This document shows positions 22,859 to 35,524 of a stretch of DNA of 64,000 bases, piece by piece (the stretch's first letter is position 1; each line of letters opens with the position of its first letter). Location of the stretch: contig CM077824.1 in NCBI GenBank assembly GCA_039720395.1, positions 27,109,278 through 27,173,277 on the forward strand, in the 5' to 3' direction. A model generated the notes under the pieces. That model was given only the letters and a program-made list of their open reading frames with translations. It was not told where the DNA came from and made no database searches. This DNA is from Liquidambar formosana. Lineage: Eukaryota > Streptophyta > Magnoliopsida > Saxifragales > Altingiaceae. A program made the position numbers and the translations under genes.

Positions 22859-25800
22859 ATGGAGATGATATGTGAAAGGGAAACAACGTCTTCATCATCG
22901 GAAATTCCTTATCTACAGAAAGATTGGATTGAGTATGACACACTCACCATCTTACCGAAAACTCCCATCTTAGAAATGACTATACATGTATGTTTGATTG
23001 ATCAGGCGGTGGTGGTTTTGGGTTTTTCAGGGCTCAAGATTCACTCAAGAGAAATTTAGTTGTGGAAGATGATTTCACATGGCGATTACCCGCCTCGTCT
23101 GAGGAAAAGGAAATGGAGAAGGAATGGAGTCGTCTCAAGTATGTGGGTGGGGTTGATGTGAGCTTTTCAAAGGATGACCCATCCATAGCGTGTGGCACCC
23201 TTGTTGTTTTGGATCTCCACACTTTGGAAGTCGTCTACCAAGATTCCTCTGTTGTTAAGCTTCATATCCCATACGTTCCCGGCTTCCTTGCCTTCAGAGA
23301 GGTTTCCATTTCCATCCCCTTTTCTCTCTATATATATTACTGCACAATGCTGGCAAATCATAATGTTGTTCATTTTCTCTCTCTTTATTTCAGGCTCCGG
23401 TTCTTCTACCACTTTTGGAGAAAATGAAGACTGATGTTCATCCTTGCTACCCACAGGTACCTCTTTCATTTCACAACATTTGATTTAGCGTGTTTGTCTT
23501 CGATGCAATTGCGACATTTTTTTTTTTTTTTTTTTTGCCAATTGTTTCCTCAAATTTTGCCCACTTATCATTTACATTCCTAATACTGGTTTTCTCCTCA
23601 TTGTCCACAGCTATTAATGGTTGATGGCAATGGGTTACTTCATCCTAGAGGCAAGTGTCTATCCATGGAATACTTATTTGCCTGCAGCCTCAGTTACAGA
23701 GATAAAAAAACAGTACTTCTTTTTTCTTTAGTTGAATCATAATGATTCTTGTCTTAACTCTCAACTATTGCATAGATCCTTCCCCCTCATAGTACTTTAT
23801 CTTTTTCAATGGTCAGCCGAGCGAGCACAATGCCATTTCTTTCTACAATTTTATCTTCTAGTTTCTATATTAACCAAAGAGAACATAAAGGAAAATAATA
23901 GGAGCAAATTAATGGATGTTAAAGACATCTAATTTTAAGCGTGAGGTTTAGACATGTTGAAAACAATCAAGGGCGGAGACTGCATTTATGATTTGATCTA
24001 TATTGGTGGTTTTTGTAACTAATTTAATACTACTATTGATATTGTGGGTTGGTACTTATATTTACTTCATGAAGAAAGCTAAATCATGAAGCTGCTTTTG
24101 TAGGTTTTGGATTGGCTTGTCATCTAGGTGTTCTGACTAATCTTCCTACTATTGGGATAGGAAAGAATGTGAGTTTTGACTTTGTGCCCTTTGATTTAAG
24201 TCTTTTAATATCTTCTTTTGATAGAGTTAGTATAACAAGTTAACTTATATTAGCTTCCATGAGATTGATTGCTTGTGAGTATCTATATATATATATATAT
24301 CTTACTATTATGAAATTTAAAAAGATTTCTCCTATGCCAGTTGCACCATGTGGATGGACTTACCCAATCTGGAGTGAGACAACTTCTTGAAGCCAAAGGA
24401 AACTGCAGAGAAGAAGATCTAATTACTTTAGTTGGACGCTCAGGGTGCACATTAGGAGTGGTAAGAGATCTAGTCTGAGCTCATGCTTTTCAAAGTAGTT
24501 TTTGAATCTCTAGGCGCTTCATTTAATGTGATATAGTAATTTCCTATGACAAACTGAATTGGGGGAATAAGTTCTGTTTTGCCTAGCCTGAATATTTTTC
24601 ACTAGGTGTGTTTTTTTATATTATTTTCTCATTAACAGATGTTCCTTTATAAATAGATCTGTTGCTACTTGCTTCTCATATCATGAGGTGAACTACATGC
24701 TCTCATAAATTTTTTTCCCTAATATTTGCCGCCGTCCAAAGAAATATATACTGCACTAGCTGATACAGTCTTGCTCAAATCATCTAGTTTAGGCCACATG
24801 GCATCATTTAATGGATCTCATTCCCAGTATGCATGCTGTATGCCTAGCTATGCTATGCCTATATAATGTAACAATTTAATTAAAATTTTAGAATAGTTCT
24901 TGGCATTCAAGGTTAACAAAATTCATTAAAAGCAATTTTAGAAGAAATATGCAGACAAGTTTATTATCTTTTCTTCCATTTTTTATTTTAAAATTTAATT
25001 ATAAGCAAGATGTCTTCACTTATTGGAGCAGTAAATCATACTAAAACAGTTTTAAAATGCATTTTGGCATTTTCTTTAATCTTAAGAATTTAGGCCTTCC
25101 CACTGATTGATGTGAGTTTCCTGTTTTCCCCCTGGTAGGAGGACTTCAGTCAATAAATAGGAAGATACATATGATACAAGTCAAAATCAAAGAAATAAAC
25201 AGAACAATCAAGACCTCCAACAATTCAGCCCTTAACAACCGCGGGAGCAGGGGGAGCCCCACACTCATTGCAAGCAACATATTTGCATGACAAGATTTGG
25301 CGATTCTGGCATTCTCAGTAGCCTCTATGACGATTCCTAAAAGCCTTACCTCTCAAGGTGAGCAGATGGCAAAGTAAATGCTGTTAAAAGAGAAAAAAAG
25401 CACTAGAGAATATCCAAGTTTATTACAAGGGGAGAGGAAGGGGAACAACTCTAAAGAAAATAACCTAATACAATAAATCAATTGACCATATACAAAAACA
25501 TCAAACTCGGAGATGCGTGTGTAGTATTTCATGTATGTATACAGGCATGCATATATATACTTATGCATGTGTGTGTGATTCAAATAGGATAGGTATAATG
25601 AGAATAAAATACCAATAAAATTGGTTATAGCATATAGGAATTAGGGTATAAGATATAGGATATATAAATGGTAGAAAATTCAGAAAATCGAAATGTTGAA
25701 CTTTGGTACTTGATAGAAGCAAATAGGGGACAAAACTTCTTTTATAATAGCTAATAGATACCATCATACCAAGCGTAGCACTAAAGAATCCCAAATTCAT

Positions 25801-27528
25801 TGGCAGTCTTAGTGGAAGATCCTTATAGGATATAAATTCAAATCTTATCAACTTATTCATGGATCTAGTCACTCATGTCACCCCAAAGTCTACTACACTA
25901 TGGCACAAGTTCATGGTTTTGTGTTAAAATGCTTAAAAATTTCTGGTTCATGTGTACTTATGTAGTTCTCTCTCTCTCTCTCTCTCTCTCTGGTTTCAAA
26001 GGTTTGGTTTAACACAATGTAGTCTTAACCATTTTACACAGGCAATGCAATCAACTCAGGGCTCATTGAAGCCTATATATATTTCAATTGGTCACCGTGT
26101 ATCGCTTGCTACTGCCATTACAATTGTTAAAATGACTTGCAAATACCGTCTGCCAGAGCCCATACGGCAGGTAACATCCAGTACTTCATGAAAGCTTTTA
26201 AAATACTTACCGAGTGATTAGATACAATATGGATACTCTATACTAAGTTGGACCCTATTAATGACTCCAAAATAGAAGCTGGATATAAATTAAGATTATA
26301 GCCAGTTTTTACTACGTCTTCTTTTGTTCCTGCCATTCTTTTGTTTCTCTCATGTTGCTTATAAACCAAATTGATATACCACCGAATATTCAGAAAAACA
26401 TTTTTGTTGTATTAAGGCTAATTTTGCCCTAAAATAGGTGACTAACAATTCCTGGCTCAAGTGTGAAAAGTCAACGCAACTCTCATATTAGAGTTTGGCT
26501 TAGTTATAATAGATTGTCTTCCAAGTCCAAAAACATAGTAATCTACTTCACTCTCTGTAGCAGTGACTTCACATGAAACATTCAATGTCACTAAATATTC
26601 AATGCAAGTCTTGGATCAATTGAAAGATTAATACATGAATAGATCCAGAAGGTGTACACAGTCCGTAGTGGTAGGTCACTTTTAGTTTCAAGAAATTTTT
26701 TCTGGTTAAATTGCTGTAAGAAGTATGTCTTCAATGTGGCAAAGAAACTTATGTGTGTTGTAGATATTGTGGTTGGGAGGCACTATTAATGTCTGGTAAG
26801 TAGTAGATCCACTTCTCCAGATTTATTTATTTTTTGCTTAGTGTGGGTATCCCTGTTCCTTTGGGATGAGACTATTCGCATGGGCTCATGCAGCCCCCCT
26901 GTCTCACACATTCAAAGTAATTATTGGGCCACCCTGGACCCTAGGGGTAGCCCCAAGGAGATCATTGCACAAGTGGGGTTTCAAACACAAGACCTACGCT
27001 TCTTGAGGTGCTTATTCATGCTTGGTTTGCCACTTGAACTAACCCCTTGGGGTTACTTATCTAGAATTATTTGTTATAAATTTATAATGATTGCAACCAC
27101 CTAACCTGGAACCTTATTGCACTAAATGTTGCCATAATTAGGACTGTCAATTGAGGTTTATTAGATTTGAAATATCTTATCAAGCTCATTAACAAATTCT
27201 ATTTGATAGACAGCCTTTTTTTTTAATATATTATTTATTCTATAGATTCTTAGTTTCTTGAGAATTGGGATATAGCATATGGAAGCCGCCAAAACACTAG
27301 TTCATACTTACATGTTCAGCAGGAATGATGTATATGAACAAGAAGGATCTTTGCTGTCTAGTCTAGCCATCATCATTCATGACTTTGCACTATGGCACAT
27401 TAATTGGTTTATTGTTTCTACAGAATGCTAGTTATCATGTTTGAAGGTTACTTAGGTCTATATATTGCATGATATTGCAGGCTGATATCAGATCAAGGGA
27501 CTACCTCCGGAAACGACTGCTTAGTTGA
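22859..27528 (+). CDS. Endonuclease V family protein (eight exons, 269 aa)
   Basis: Deduced exons are 22859-22932, 23031-23301, 23394-23456, 23611-23650, 24104-24168, 24341-24460, 26042-26170 and 27481-27528. Together they give 810 nt, open from ATG to TGA. All introns end in AG; intron 4 has a GC donor (GCAAGT) and the others GT. The protein matches endonuclease V, which cleaves one base 3' of deoxyinosine in DNA; eukaryotic members mainly act on inosine in RNA. Family catalytic residues are visible: Asp67 in GGVDVSF, Glu115 in VPGFLAFRE, Asp141 in MVDGNGLLHPR and His229 in ISIGHRVSL. FGLACHLG and TIGIGKN are further family motifs. The start is the first ATG in the exon that splices in frame (WIE-AQDSLKRNLV); an upstream start is not excluded. 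Intron 6 (1.6 kb) and intron 7 (1.3 kb, with a SINE-like insert) are the longest. Length fits plant homologues. Confidence 0.93.
25205..25375 (-). other. Cys-rich antisense reading frame in intron 6, unrecognised
   Basis: On the minus strand about 25333-25233 reads ECQNRQILSCKYVACNECG then APPAPAVVKG and stop, with a stop just upstream. The CxxC pairs look like a small zinc-binding tail, perhaps an exon or retrocopy fragment of another gene. I cannot assign it, and chance is possible. Confidence 0.2.
26838..27060 (-). mobile_element. tRNA-derived SINE-like insertion in endonuclease V intron 7
   Basis: Read on the minus strand it begins CCCCAAGGGGTTAGTTCAAG with TTAGTTCAAGTGG resembling an A box. 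TTGTGTTTGAAACCCC about 50 bp on resembles a B box. It ends before a T-rich (A-rich on the minus strand) tract at 26821-26836. No clear target duplication was found. It differs in sequence from the SINE pair at 39996 and 51405. Confidence 0.55.
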
Positions 27529-30045
27529 CACAATGTAACTGCATACTGGTTTAATTTTCCTTTTTATCCCTTTTCTTCTTGTTAATATAGTGATGGCGAA
27601 GTGTGGAAATATCACTTGCTGCCTGTGTTAAAACTTGTAAAAAAACATTATTAACCAAGTCCATACTTCATTTTCTGGAATTAGAAATGCCAGGGGATTT
27701 ATCAGTAAGATGGTCTACTTCCATTTTGCAATTTTAGACCACCACAAGTTTGTTCTGTGATGAGAGAATTATTATTATTATTTTTAATATTAATTTTTCC
27801 TATCAGCCTATGTTGTCAACAAGACTAGTTAGCTTGGTTCTAAGAATATAAATATACTTTCTACACCAACAAAAGCGTTGTTAAAACTTGAGAGATGTAT
27901 TAAGTATTCAGTTTGTTGATGCTTCTTTTAGGACTAACGAAAGATGTGAATGTAGACAATATTATTGTAGATATTAATTAAGTTAAATTAGGGTTTACAG
28001 AAATTAGCTTTTACTTGTCCACCAAATATGAACTATACCTTTCAAGGCCTGGTGTGAAAAATGGGTAGTGGTTCAAGCTCTAGTTTAGGTACTGAGTCCC
28101 AACAATGAGCCTGACTTAGAGCCTGAGCCTGAGCCCCAGAAAACATATTTTGAATAGCAAAACTACGTTTTCCAAGTGATCCAGGAGTAATATTTATTGC
28201 CTTATTTATTCACTTTCCTTGTTTCTTAGCACCTTCTTTAATTATACCCATTGTCTTTTCTTACTATGATTTTTGACAGCTTATCAATTCCTGGAGAATA
28301 GGTAGTTTAGTCCAATTACAACTAGATTAAACATTCAAGAACCAGTAAACAAGGCATTGTAGGCCCTACAAGATCTGCCCTTAAGAGGGAGCCATAAACC
28401 CTCTAAACTCAGAAATATCAGGAATCCCATATGGATAGTACAGACTCTTGTTATCAAGCCAATTTGCAAAGTCATGAATCATCTCCCTGCAAGCTAATGC
28501 AAGGCCACCTGATGGAGGATTGTTTAGGATTCAGCACTATAATGGGGTTTTAGGTTAGGGAAGGTTTAGGGCTGATTAGGGCTTGGTCAAGGAGATTTAG
28601 GATTAAGTTAGGGTGTTCTTAAGGCTTAATTGAATGATTTCTGGTCTGTTGCAAGTTAGATCAATTCTCAGAGATTTATTTGAATGGAAAGAAGAAGAAA
28701 AAGAAACCTAGGCAATCATACCTAGGGTTTCCTAAGCAATTACAACTAGGACAAGAGCTTAAAACTGTAAATTCTCAATGATCTGTCAGCAACTCCAAAA
28801 AGAAAGAACTACGTTCCTTTTTTATGACTAAAACTTTGAAAAAAAGATGAATCCTAGCCCTTGAAGAAATTAATTCGTGAAATATTCATCAAAACTTAAG
28901 TCAAAGAATCCAAAATAGACAAAAATACCCAAAAATGTTCATTGCTATGGGAGTGTGGGCATAATGCTATAATCCTCCATATTTTGACTTCTCTCCCAAC
29001 TTTTGACATAAAAATTATCAATAAAAGAAGTCTAACGAACAATAGACTCAAGATGATGCAATTACGAGCCAGATTAAGACTCTTTGACACAGCTAAACAG
29101 CTAAGGAATATCCCAAGTTGGCCCCACACATTCTTGAAATTGCCATGTGATAACTTGAGCCTAAGAATCAAGGCTGGTAGGCCTTCTTTTATAGACTTGT
29201 TGTTGCTGCAAATGGCCCCTATCACTATCATTGGGGCTATGTTTGAACCTTTATTTTTTAGATTTTGTCAACTCCTTGTGTTTGTAATTGTTAAGGGGGT
29301 TGAGTTTTTTGTTGGGCTCTTTTTTATTATGAGCTCCTTTTTATTCTCTTGTATATGTCTTATGTACGGGGGTCTAATCCCCTTCTTTTCTTTTCTAATA
29401 CAATCATTTATGTTATCAAAAGAAAAAAAAATGTTTGAACCTTTCTTGCAACATCTATCCAATAGCAGCTTGAGTGCCTATTTCCTATTCCTTGAAATTC
29501 TTGGTGTAATATAGTAGCCCAAAGCTCAATCACGATTTTTGTGGCTCTCTTGATATTAGGCATAAAACCCCCCAACCATCTCCCCTGTCTTCCCTCTTTG
29601 ACCACCAGCTTTGGCAACCCTTAAATTCCACTTAGACCACCCATTAATGTTCAAACAAAAAAACAAAAATGAAAAAAAAAAAATCTTTTGATTGATTATT
29701 TATTAGAATATCTTATGATAGTGCATGGTTCAATAATCTTCTCAGCTGTGTTTACAAGTTCTTTCCGCAAAATTACTTTCCCATATTAGAGAGGAAAGCC
29801 ATAAACTGCAGATCAGAACTGGTCATGATTAGTTTTATCATAGACATTATAAGCCAAATTCCTCTAGTAGAACTAGAAGGAAAGGAACATGCAATGAAAG
29901 CCTAGTTTTTAATGCCTTTTTATGCCATGATCCTTCTCACTATTTCTAATAAATGAAGGAATCTATCTTTAAGGTTTGTGTTTAATATTTAGCCTCATGC
30001 AGAATAGAGGTGTGCTTATGAAGGCAAACCGAATTTGTTGATAAT
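27529..30045. other. Intergenic DNA downstream of endonuclease V, with a LINE-like 3' tail
   Basis: No host gene is supported. The stretch 29230-29430 on the plus strand has the look of a plant LINE 3' end: GTTGGGCTCTTTTT, CTTGTATATGTC, GGGGGTCTAATCCCC, then AATACAATCATTTATG and TTATCAAAAG before an A run. Open frames of 100-190 codons here overlap on both strands and match nothing I know. Confidence 0.35.
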
Positions 30046-30071
30046 GATGCTTGGATGACCACTTATGAAGC

Positions 30072-30130
30072 ATGGACCCCGACATGCAACACGGTTACGA
30101 CATAGACACAGGCAGTGTGTAAAAACCTTA
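30072..30130. repeat. Fragment of a GAAGCATGGACAC-type hAT MITE
   Basis: TTATGAAGCATGGACC, CAACACGGTTACGACATAGA and CACAGG resemble the left end of the element at 32233. The copy stops after about 60 bp. Confidence 0.45.
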
Positions 30131-31021
30131 CCAGGCAAATGATCAGAGCTTGATGGATGATCCGACCTGCTTTGACTAGTTTGATGATTCCCTTCCCTAC
30201 AATCCATGCACCGGTGTAGTGCCAGCCAAAGGACCTCTGACGCTTGAGTTAGTGGGGAAGATGGAGGAGAGTAGGGTTGAGTATGGGTAGCACACGTTAC
30301 CTTTGAGGTTGAGCAGTAATGTTGGATATAAAGGTGGAGATCGGCATGGATCCTTGAAACGGGATTTCTAGCTGGGGTGAGATCACTCAGTTGACATTAG
30401 ATTGATCCCTTTCCTTTTTGGGAGTTTTTGCTAAGGTTTTTATGATTTTGATCTTTATCTTCCTTCCATGAGCTGATTTTTGAACGATCCTTCGCTGTGT
30501 AGGTTTCCCGCTTTGCTGATTATGGGGGATTAGGATTCTGGTAGTTGATATTGAAGATGACATGTAGGCCCATAGTTGTGTTGGCATTTGGGCTTGGATG
30601 GGCTGGAGTTTGGCAAATTAGACTGTTGGAGCTCGTTTGAGGGAGATGAACCCTTGGAGCGGGTCGGTTCCTGGTTTGGATCTTTGTTGGGTCGGACCCA
30701 ATTTTGGACACGCCTCCTTCTGATGGCTGATGGCCGGGTGATTTTTATCCACTGTAGTTACCTTGGCACGACAGGTCCTAAAAAACATAAGACATGACAC
30801 CCAAGCAAGGAGGGGGGGTTGGGATATGATTATAAATAAATAATTATAGGAAAAATTAGTAATAATCCCAATTAAAAGATTGCTTTTAACAATAACTCCA
30901 TTAAAAGGTTTTTTAACTCCTTAACCCTATAATTTAATATACTTAATGGCTGTAAGGAATTTTTTAAAATTCCCATATTAGCCTTTTATTAACCCAAACT
31001 CGTCGTTCCCCTCTTTCTCAC

Positions 31022-31391
31022 GTTCTCTCTATTTCCTACATTCTCTCCTTCTCTCCTGTGTTCCCTCCAGCGATCAAGCTTCGGCGGTTGTTCAACTTCC
31101 AGCAACCTTCATTGAAGCTCACCTATTGTTCTCTTCTTTCTCTTTTTGTCTTTTTCCCCCCTTTCGTTATGCTGTCACTAGATCTATTGCCATTGCCATA
31201 GCCACATGTTCTCTCTATTTCCTACATTCTCTCCTTCTCTCCCATGTTCCCTCCGGCGATCAAGCTTCGACGGTTGTTCAACTTCCAGCAACCTTCATTG
31301 AAGCTCACCTATTGTTCTCTTCTTTCTCTTTGTCTTTTTACCCCCTTTCGTTATGCTGTCACAAGATCTATTGCCATTGCCATAGCCACAG
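31022..31391. repeat. Tandem duplication, two copies of about 185 bp
   Basis: The stretch from GTTCTCTCTATTTCCTAC to GCCATTGCCATAGCCAC occurs at 31022-31207 and again at 31208-31391 with only a few changes (for example CGGCGG against CGACGG). CT-rich open frames over it are composition effects. Confidence 0.85.
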
Positions 31392-32232
31392 CCACGTCTC
31401 TCTTCTCCTTTTCTTCTTGGTCTTCTTCTTCTTCTTATTCTTTTCTTCTTTTTTTCCTTTTTTTTCTTTCTACCAGATTTTGTACCATGACTGACCTCAA
31501 CCATGGTTGTCTTCTCCCTTTCTTCTTCAGCTTCTTTTTTCTTCCTTTCTTTCTTTCTTTCTTTCCATTTTTTTTTTCCTCATTTTTTCCTACCAGATCT
31601 ATTTATGTTATGATGATATTTTTTGGGGGGTTGCTGCTTTTATTTGTCTTCACCCAATCGTAAATACTAAAAAGTGTTTTTTTATAGTACAAAATAGTAA
31701 ACCGTTATTGTTTTGTATAAAAAATTTTCTTAGTACAAAGTAATAAACTATTATTGATTTCTTTCTATATAAATTTTTAGTAGCACAAAATAGTAAAACG
31801 TGACCGAATCTCAACCATGGCTATGGTTTGGAATGGCCATGATAGTGCTCACAACACCTCCTATGGAGGTTTTGTAATGATGATAAATTTTTTGGGACTG
31901 CTACTTGTTTTTAGGTTGACCCAATCGTAAAAACTGTTTTTAATAGCATAAAATAGTAAGCTGTTACTATTTTCTATAGTAATTTTTCATAGCACAAAGT
32001 ATTAAATTGTTATTCTTTTCTGTATAATTTTTTAATAGCATAAAATGGAAAAAAGTTATTGTTTTCTATATGAATTTTGCAACTTCTTGTAAATAACATT
32101 TTATATTATGCCATTTTTCTTTTGATCCAAATAGGAATGAGTTTCAATGAAGACGAAGAAGAAGAGAAAGAAGAAGAAGAAGAAAAGATGAGGGAAGAAG
32201 ATGGCGATCTAATTGGTGCGATGGGCTAGGGC

Positions 32233-33254
32233 CTAAGAAGCACGGACACGGACACGGGACACGGTTACGACACGACACGAACACCTTGACACGGCAACTT
32301 TTGAAAAACTCAAGGACATAACACGGTAGGGATACGACAATAAATAAATATATAAATAAATATTATATATATAAATAATAAATAAATATTATATATTTAT
32401 AATTATATATGTATATAATGGTAATTGTACATTTATAACTACATATGTATATTTATAATTATATATGTATAGAATTGTATATGTATATATATGTATGGGG
32501 TAATTGTTTTAAAAAATGCGTTGGATGCTTAAGAGTCTTGATTTTTTTTTGCATTCTATCATAAGGGGCATACGCCCCATGTACAAAATCATTGTTCCGT
32601 AAAGGCAGAACACCTTTAATTTTTTCATAGACTAACTGGTTAGAATTGAGGGAAACCATAAAACTGGTTCTGGTTTCAAAAAGCACTTTACAGCTGTGGG
32701 AAGACATGACAAGAAGGCCGGGCATCACACCTCAGTACCTCATACTCTTCTCCAAGCAACCAAGCATCAAGAAAAGCAAGGAGAGAAGAGAGCAATGGAG
32801 AGAGAAGGGAGGCTTACACTGCTGCGCCAGAGAGAAGAGAGCGATGGAGAGAGAATCGGAGAGAGAATTGTAGAGAGAAGGGAGGCTTCCACTATTGCGC
32901 CGACGATTTGCAGAGATGTTTTGTCCAACTCTGGCAACTGTGATGCAACAGTTTCTTTCTTTTCCTTTTTCTTCTCTTTTTTTTGGTTGATTTTTCCGGC
33001 ATACTGTGGATGTCCACTTTTGGTGATGATGAATGCCTTGTTGTTAACTTCTTATACCGTGTCCGCAAAGTGTCTGAACCGTATCTTGCAGGTGTCGGAG
33101 CCGTGTCGGAGCTGTGTTCGATTTTTTTTAAATTTTTATTTTTAATTTTTCGGACACTTTAGAACCGTGTCGGAAGCGTGTTGGAGGCGTGTCCGTGTTC
33201 GACACGTGTCGGACACAGCCATGGCACTATTTTAGGCATGTCCATGCTTTCTAA
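32233..33254. mobile_element. Non-autonomous hAT-like element, 1,022 bp
   Basis: Inverted ends CTAAGAAGCACGGACAC and (complement) TTAGAAAGCATGGACATG are flanked by a perfect 8-bp duplication GCTAGGGC (32225-32232 and 33255-33262). The subterminal zones are packed with GACACGG, GGACACG or CGTGTCGG words in inverted orientation. The interior is AT-rich with a GAGAGAA-rich block and no transposase. Relatives lie at 30072, 42664, 53213 and 62360. Confidence 0.88.
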
Positions 33255-33961
33255 GCTAGGGCTTGCTTTTGTTGCTGAGACGATGAATCAATAACCATGG
33301 TGAGTGCATCAATGAAGAAGAAGGTAGATGAAGTAATAGCAATGTGAGAAAAGCAATGCTTGAATCTCTTCGAGGATAGGTCGCTAAAGATGGAGAAGGT
33401 TAGGGTAGGGTTTTCGGAGGTTGAACAATCGTTGGAGGGTGGTCGAAGTTCTATTGTAGTTGGAAGTCGTTGCTTGTGGTAACCATGGGAGAGTGGGAGA
33501 ACGTAATATAGGAGAAAGAGAACGTAACGTGGGAGAGAGAACGGTGAGGTTGGGTGTATAAAAGGGTATTTTGGTATGTTAAGCTTAAATGGGGTTTTTA
33601 GGTTTATGAATTTGTTTTTGGATCAATTGTAAAAAACATGTTATAGGGGTTACGGCTAAAAATCCCATTATTATATGTACATATTTTTTGAAATATTTTG
33701 TAAATACTTGAATATATTTATACGCGGCAAAAGCCTTCTCTTGATGCAAAATCTCACTATGATGCAAAATCTCTCACTGGTTAGTGAATAGGATATTGAG
33801 AGGTTGAGAGCCTAGTAAAAACTACATTTAATATACTGTAGTCTCTTTTATTTTTATTTTTTTGTTTTTAAACACACCTAGAAATATTAAAAAAATTAAA
33901 ATCTACAAAATTTACCCCATTTTAAAACAATTAGAAATTAGAAATTTATCTTTGCTGTGTT

Positions 33962-34437
33962 CACCATGGTTCAAAGTCTCGATCTCGATCGTCATCGTGT
34001 TTCAGTCTCACTCATCTCAATCTCGTCCATCTCCTCGCATCACGGCGAGACGTAATTTTATGCATTAAAGAATGTTTTAAAAGAATTTTAAAAAAATTAT
34101 AGAAAAAAAAAATAGGAACCATTAAATAAGCAAAACAAATAACTTGGGACATATAATATGGTAAAAAAATATCAAAACAGGTTCTAGCGCAAATTTGAAA
34201 ATACACTATAATTAAGTTTTAGATACCTAAAATAATCCCAAATAACACAAGTAAATATAACATACCAATGATCAAGTATATGTTTTGATTGATGGGCATT
34301 CATTAAGATTTCATTTCTTTCAACATAAAACCCTACTATATACTTGATTCGTTCTCAAATATCATCTCGACCCTCAATGAGAGCAGGTTAACCCAGCGAG
34401 ATCTCAGCCATCTTGGACGAGGCTTTGAACCATGGTG
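33962..34437. repeat. Inverted-repeat element ending exactly at a copia insertion
   Basis: CACCATGGTTCAAAG (33962-33976) is repeated inverted as CTTTGAACCATGGTG (34423-34437), 15 of 15 bases. Further pairing of GTCTCGATCTCGA-like words lies inside. The second copia element begins at 34438, immediately after this repeat. No target duplication for the inverted-repeat element was found. Confidence 0.6.
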
Positions 34438-35350
34438 TGTTAGAGATATTGGCCATTTATTAATGTGGGTCCCATGTGTAATTTGAGGTGGGTCTATATT
34501 GGAATTAATTAATCTCTATGTGGAGATTAAATTCGAATATTTAATCGGCCAAAATCATTAATGGTTGAATGAGAAATTATTCTCTAAAGTAACCCTTGAA
34601 TAGTTAGTTGAAGAATGGTAATAAGGCTTGTCCCACATTAGAAAACTATGAATTCCTGAATGAATTCATATACACATACTTTGGACCTATGGTTTGGGCC
34701 CGAAGGGCACCCAAGTTTTGTGAGGGGGAGGACCTAATCAACATTGGGTTTGGACCCAAAAACACACGCACACGCCTGCCCGCACCATACTAAATCGAGC
34801 CAGGTCGGGTGTGGTGGGGTAACAAAGATTGACCCATGTGTGTTATTTTTTAAGCAAAATTTATTTTTGCTAATTAATTTAATAACTGTTAAGTCATGTC
34901 TGTCTGTTAACCCAGAATAGTCATGAACAAAAGACACACTTGATCAATGTGCCTTTTGGACTGTTCTAGAGAGTCACTTCTGGGTTGTTTATTTAAACTG
35001 CATTTTCGCAGTCAATTAGAAGTTAATCAAGAGTTTAATTTTCATATTGTTTAAGAGAGAGAGTAAGGACACAGTGGGTTCGCCAGACATAGAGATTACA
35101 GTGCTTTTTCTGTGTGGGCAGATCATTGTATCCTGTGAGGCAGACGTCTAAGAGACTCAAAACACCAAGTGAAGGGCGAAATCTGTCTTAAGGACAGCAT
35201 TAAATTCTAGCCTTGATAAATCCATTTCTGTAATTAAACATCTTTTGTATTCTGTAAGTTTGTGAATTTCCAGTATTTATTTCGTGTTATTTGTGTTTTA
35301 TATGCATACTGTTTTGACAGAATTACATAAGTAATACATATTTTCCAACA
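34438..35350 (+). repeat. 5' LTR of the second copia element (913 bp)
   Basis: It matches 41780-42658 over its length, including GTGGGTCCCATGTGTAATTT and the end ACATATTTTCCAACA. Differences include short indels around 34780-34820. The bases after it (ATCTTAAGACAGAATTTCC) do not show the usual Met-tRNA-type primer site. Confidence 0.92.
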
Positions 35351-35524
35351 ATCTTAAGACAGAATTTCCGTTTTTGTTTACTTTGTGATTTTGTTAATTA
35401 TGGTTTGTATATATATTAGTTTATATATTGTTTTATAATTCTGTGTAATATAGAATATATTCTGTATTATAAATTTTGTGTTATATATTATATTCATTTT
35501 AGGTTGCATTTCTGTTTAATAGAA

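Larger units (their letters stand above)
30845..33670. mobile_element. Degraded long inverted-repeat element hosting a younger insertion
   Basis: The left part (TTAGCCTTTTATTAACCCAA then CCCCTCTTTCTCACGTTCTC) resembles the complement of the right part near 33480-33570 (ACGTGGGAGAGAGAACG, TATAAAAGGGTATTTTGG). The two outer AT-rich zones also pair loosely. This is consistent with a MULE-like element with long terminal repeats, but ends and target duplication are not defined. It contains a tandem duplication (31022) and a nested hAT element (32233). Confidence 0.4.

Noticed and set aside
28896..29514. Overlapping frames on both strands of 110-190 codons
   Set aside because: No motif recognised on either strand; the region looks like retroelement tail and intergenic DNA.
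31126..31663. CT-rich plus-strand frames of 120-140 codons
   Set aside because: Leu/Phe/Ser-rich reading of pyrimidine tracts and a tandem duplication; no recognisable protein.
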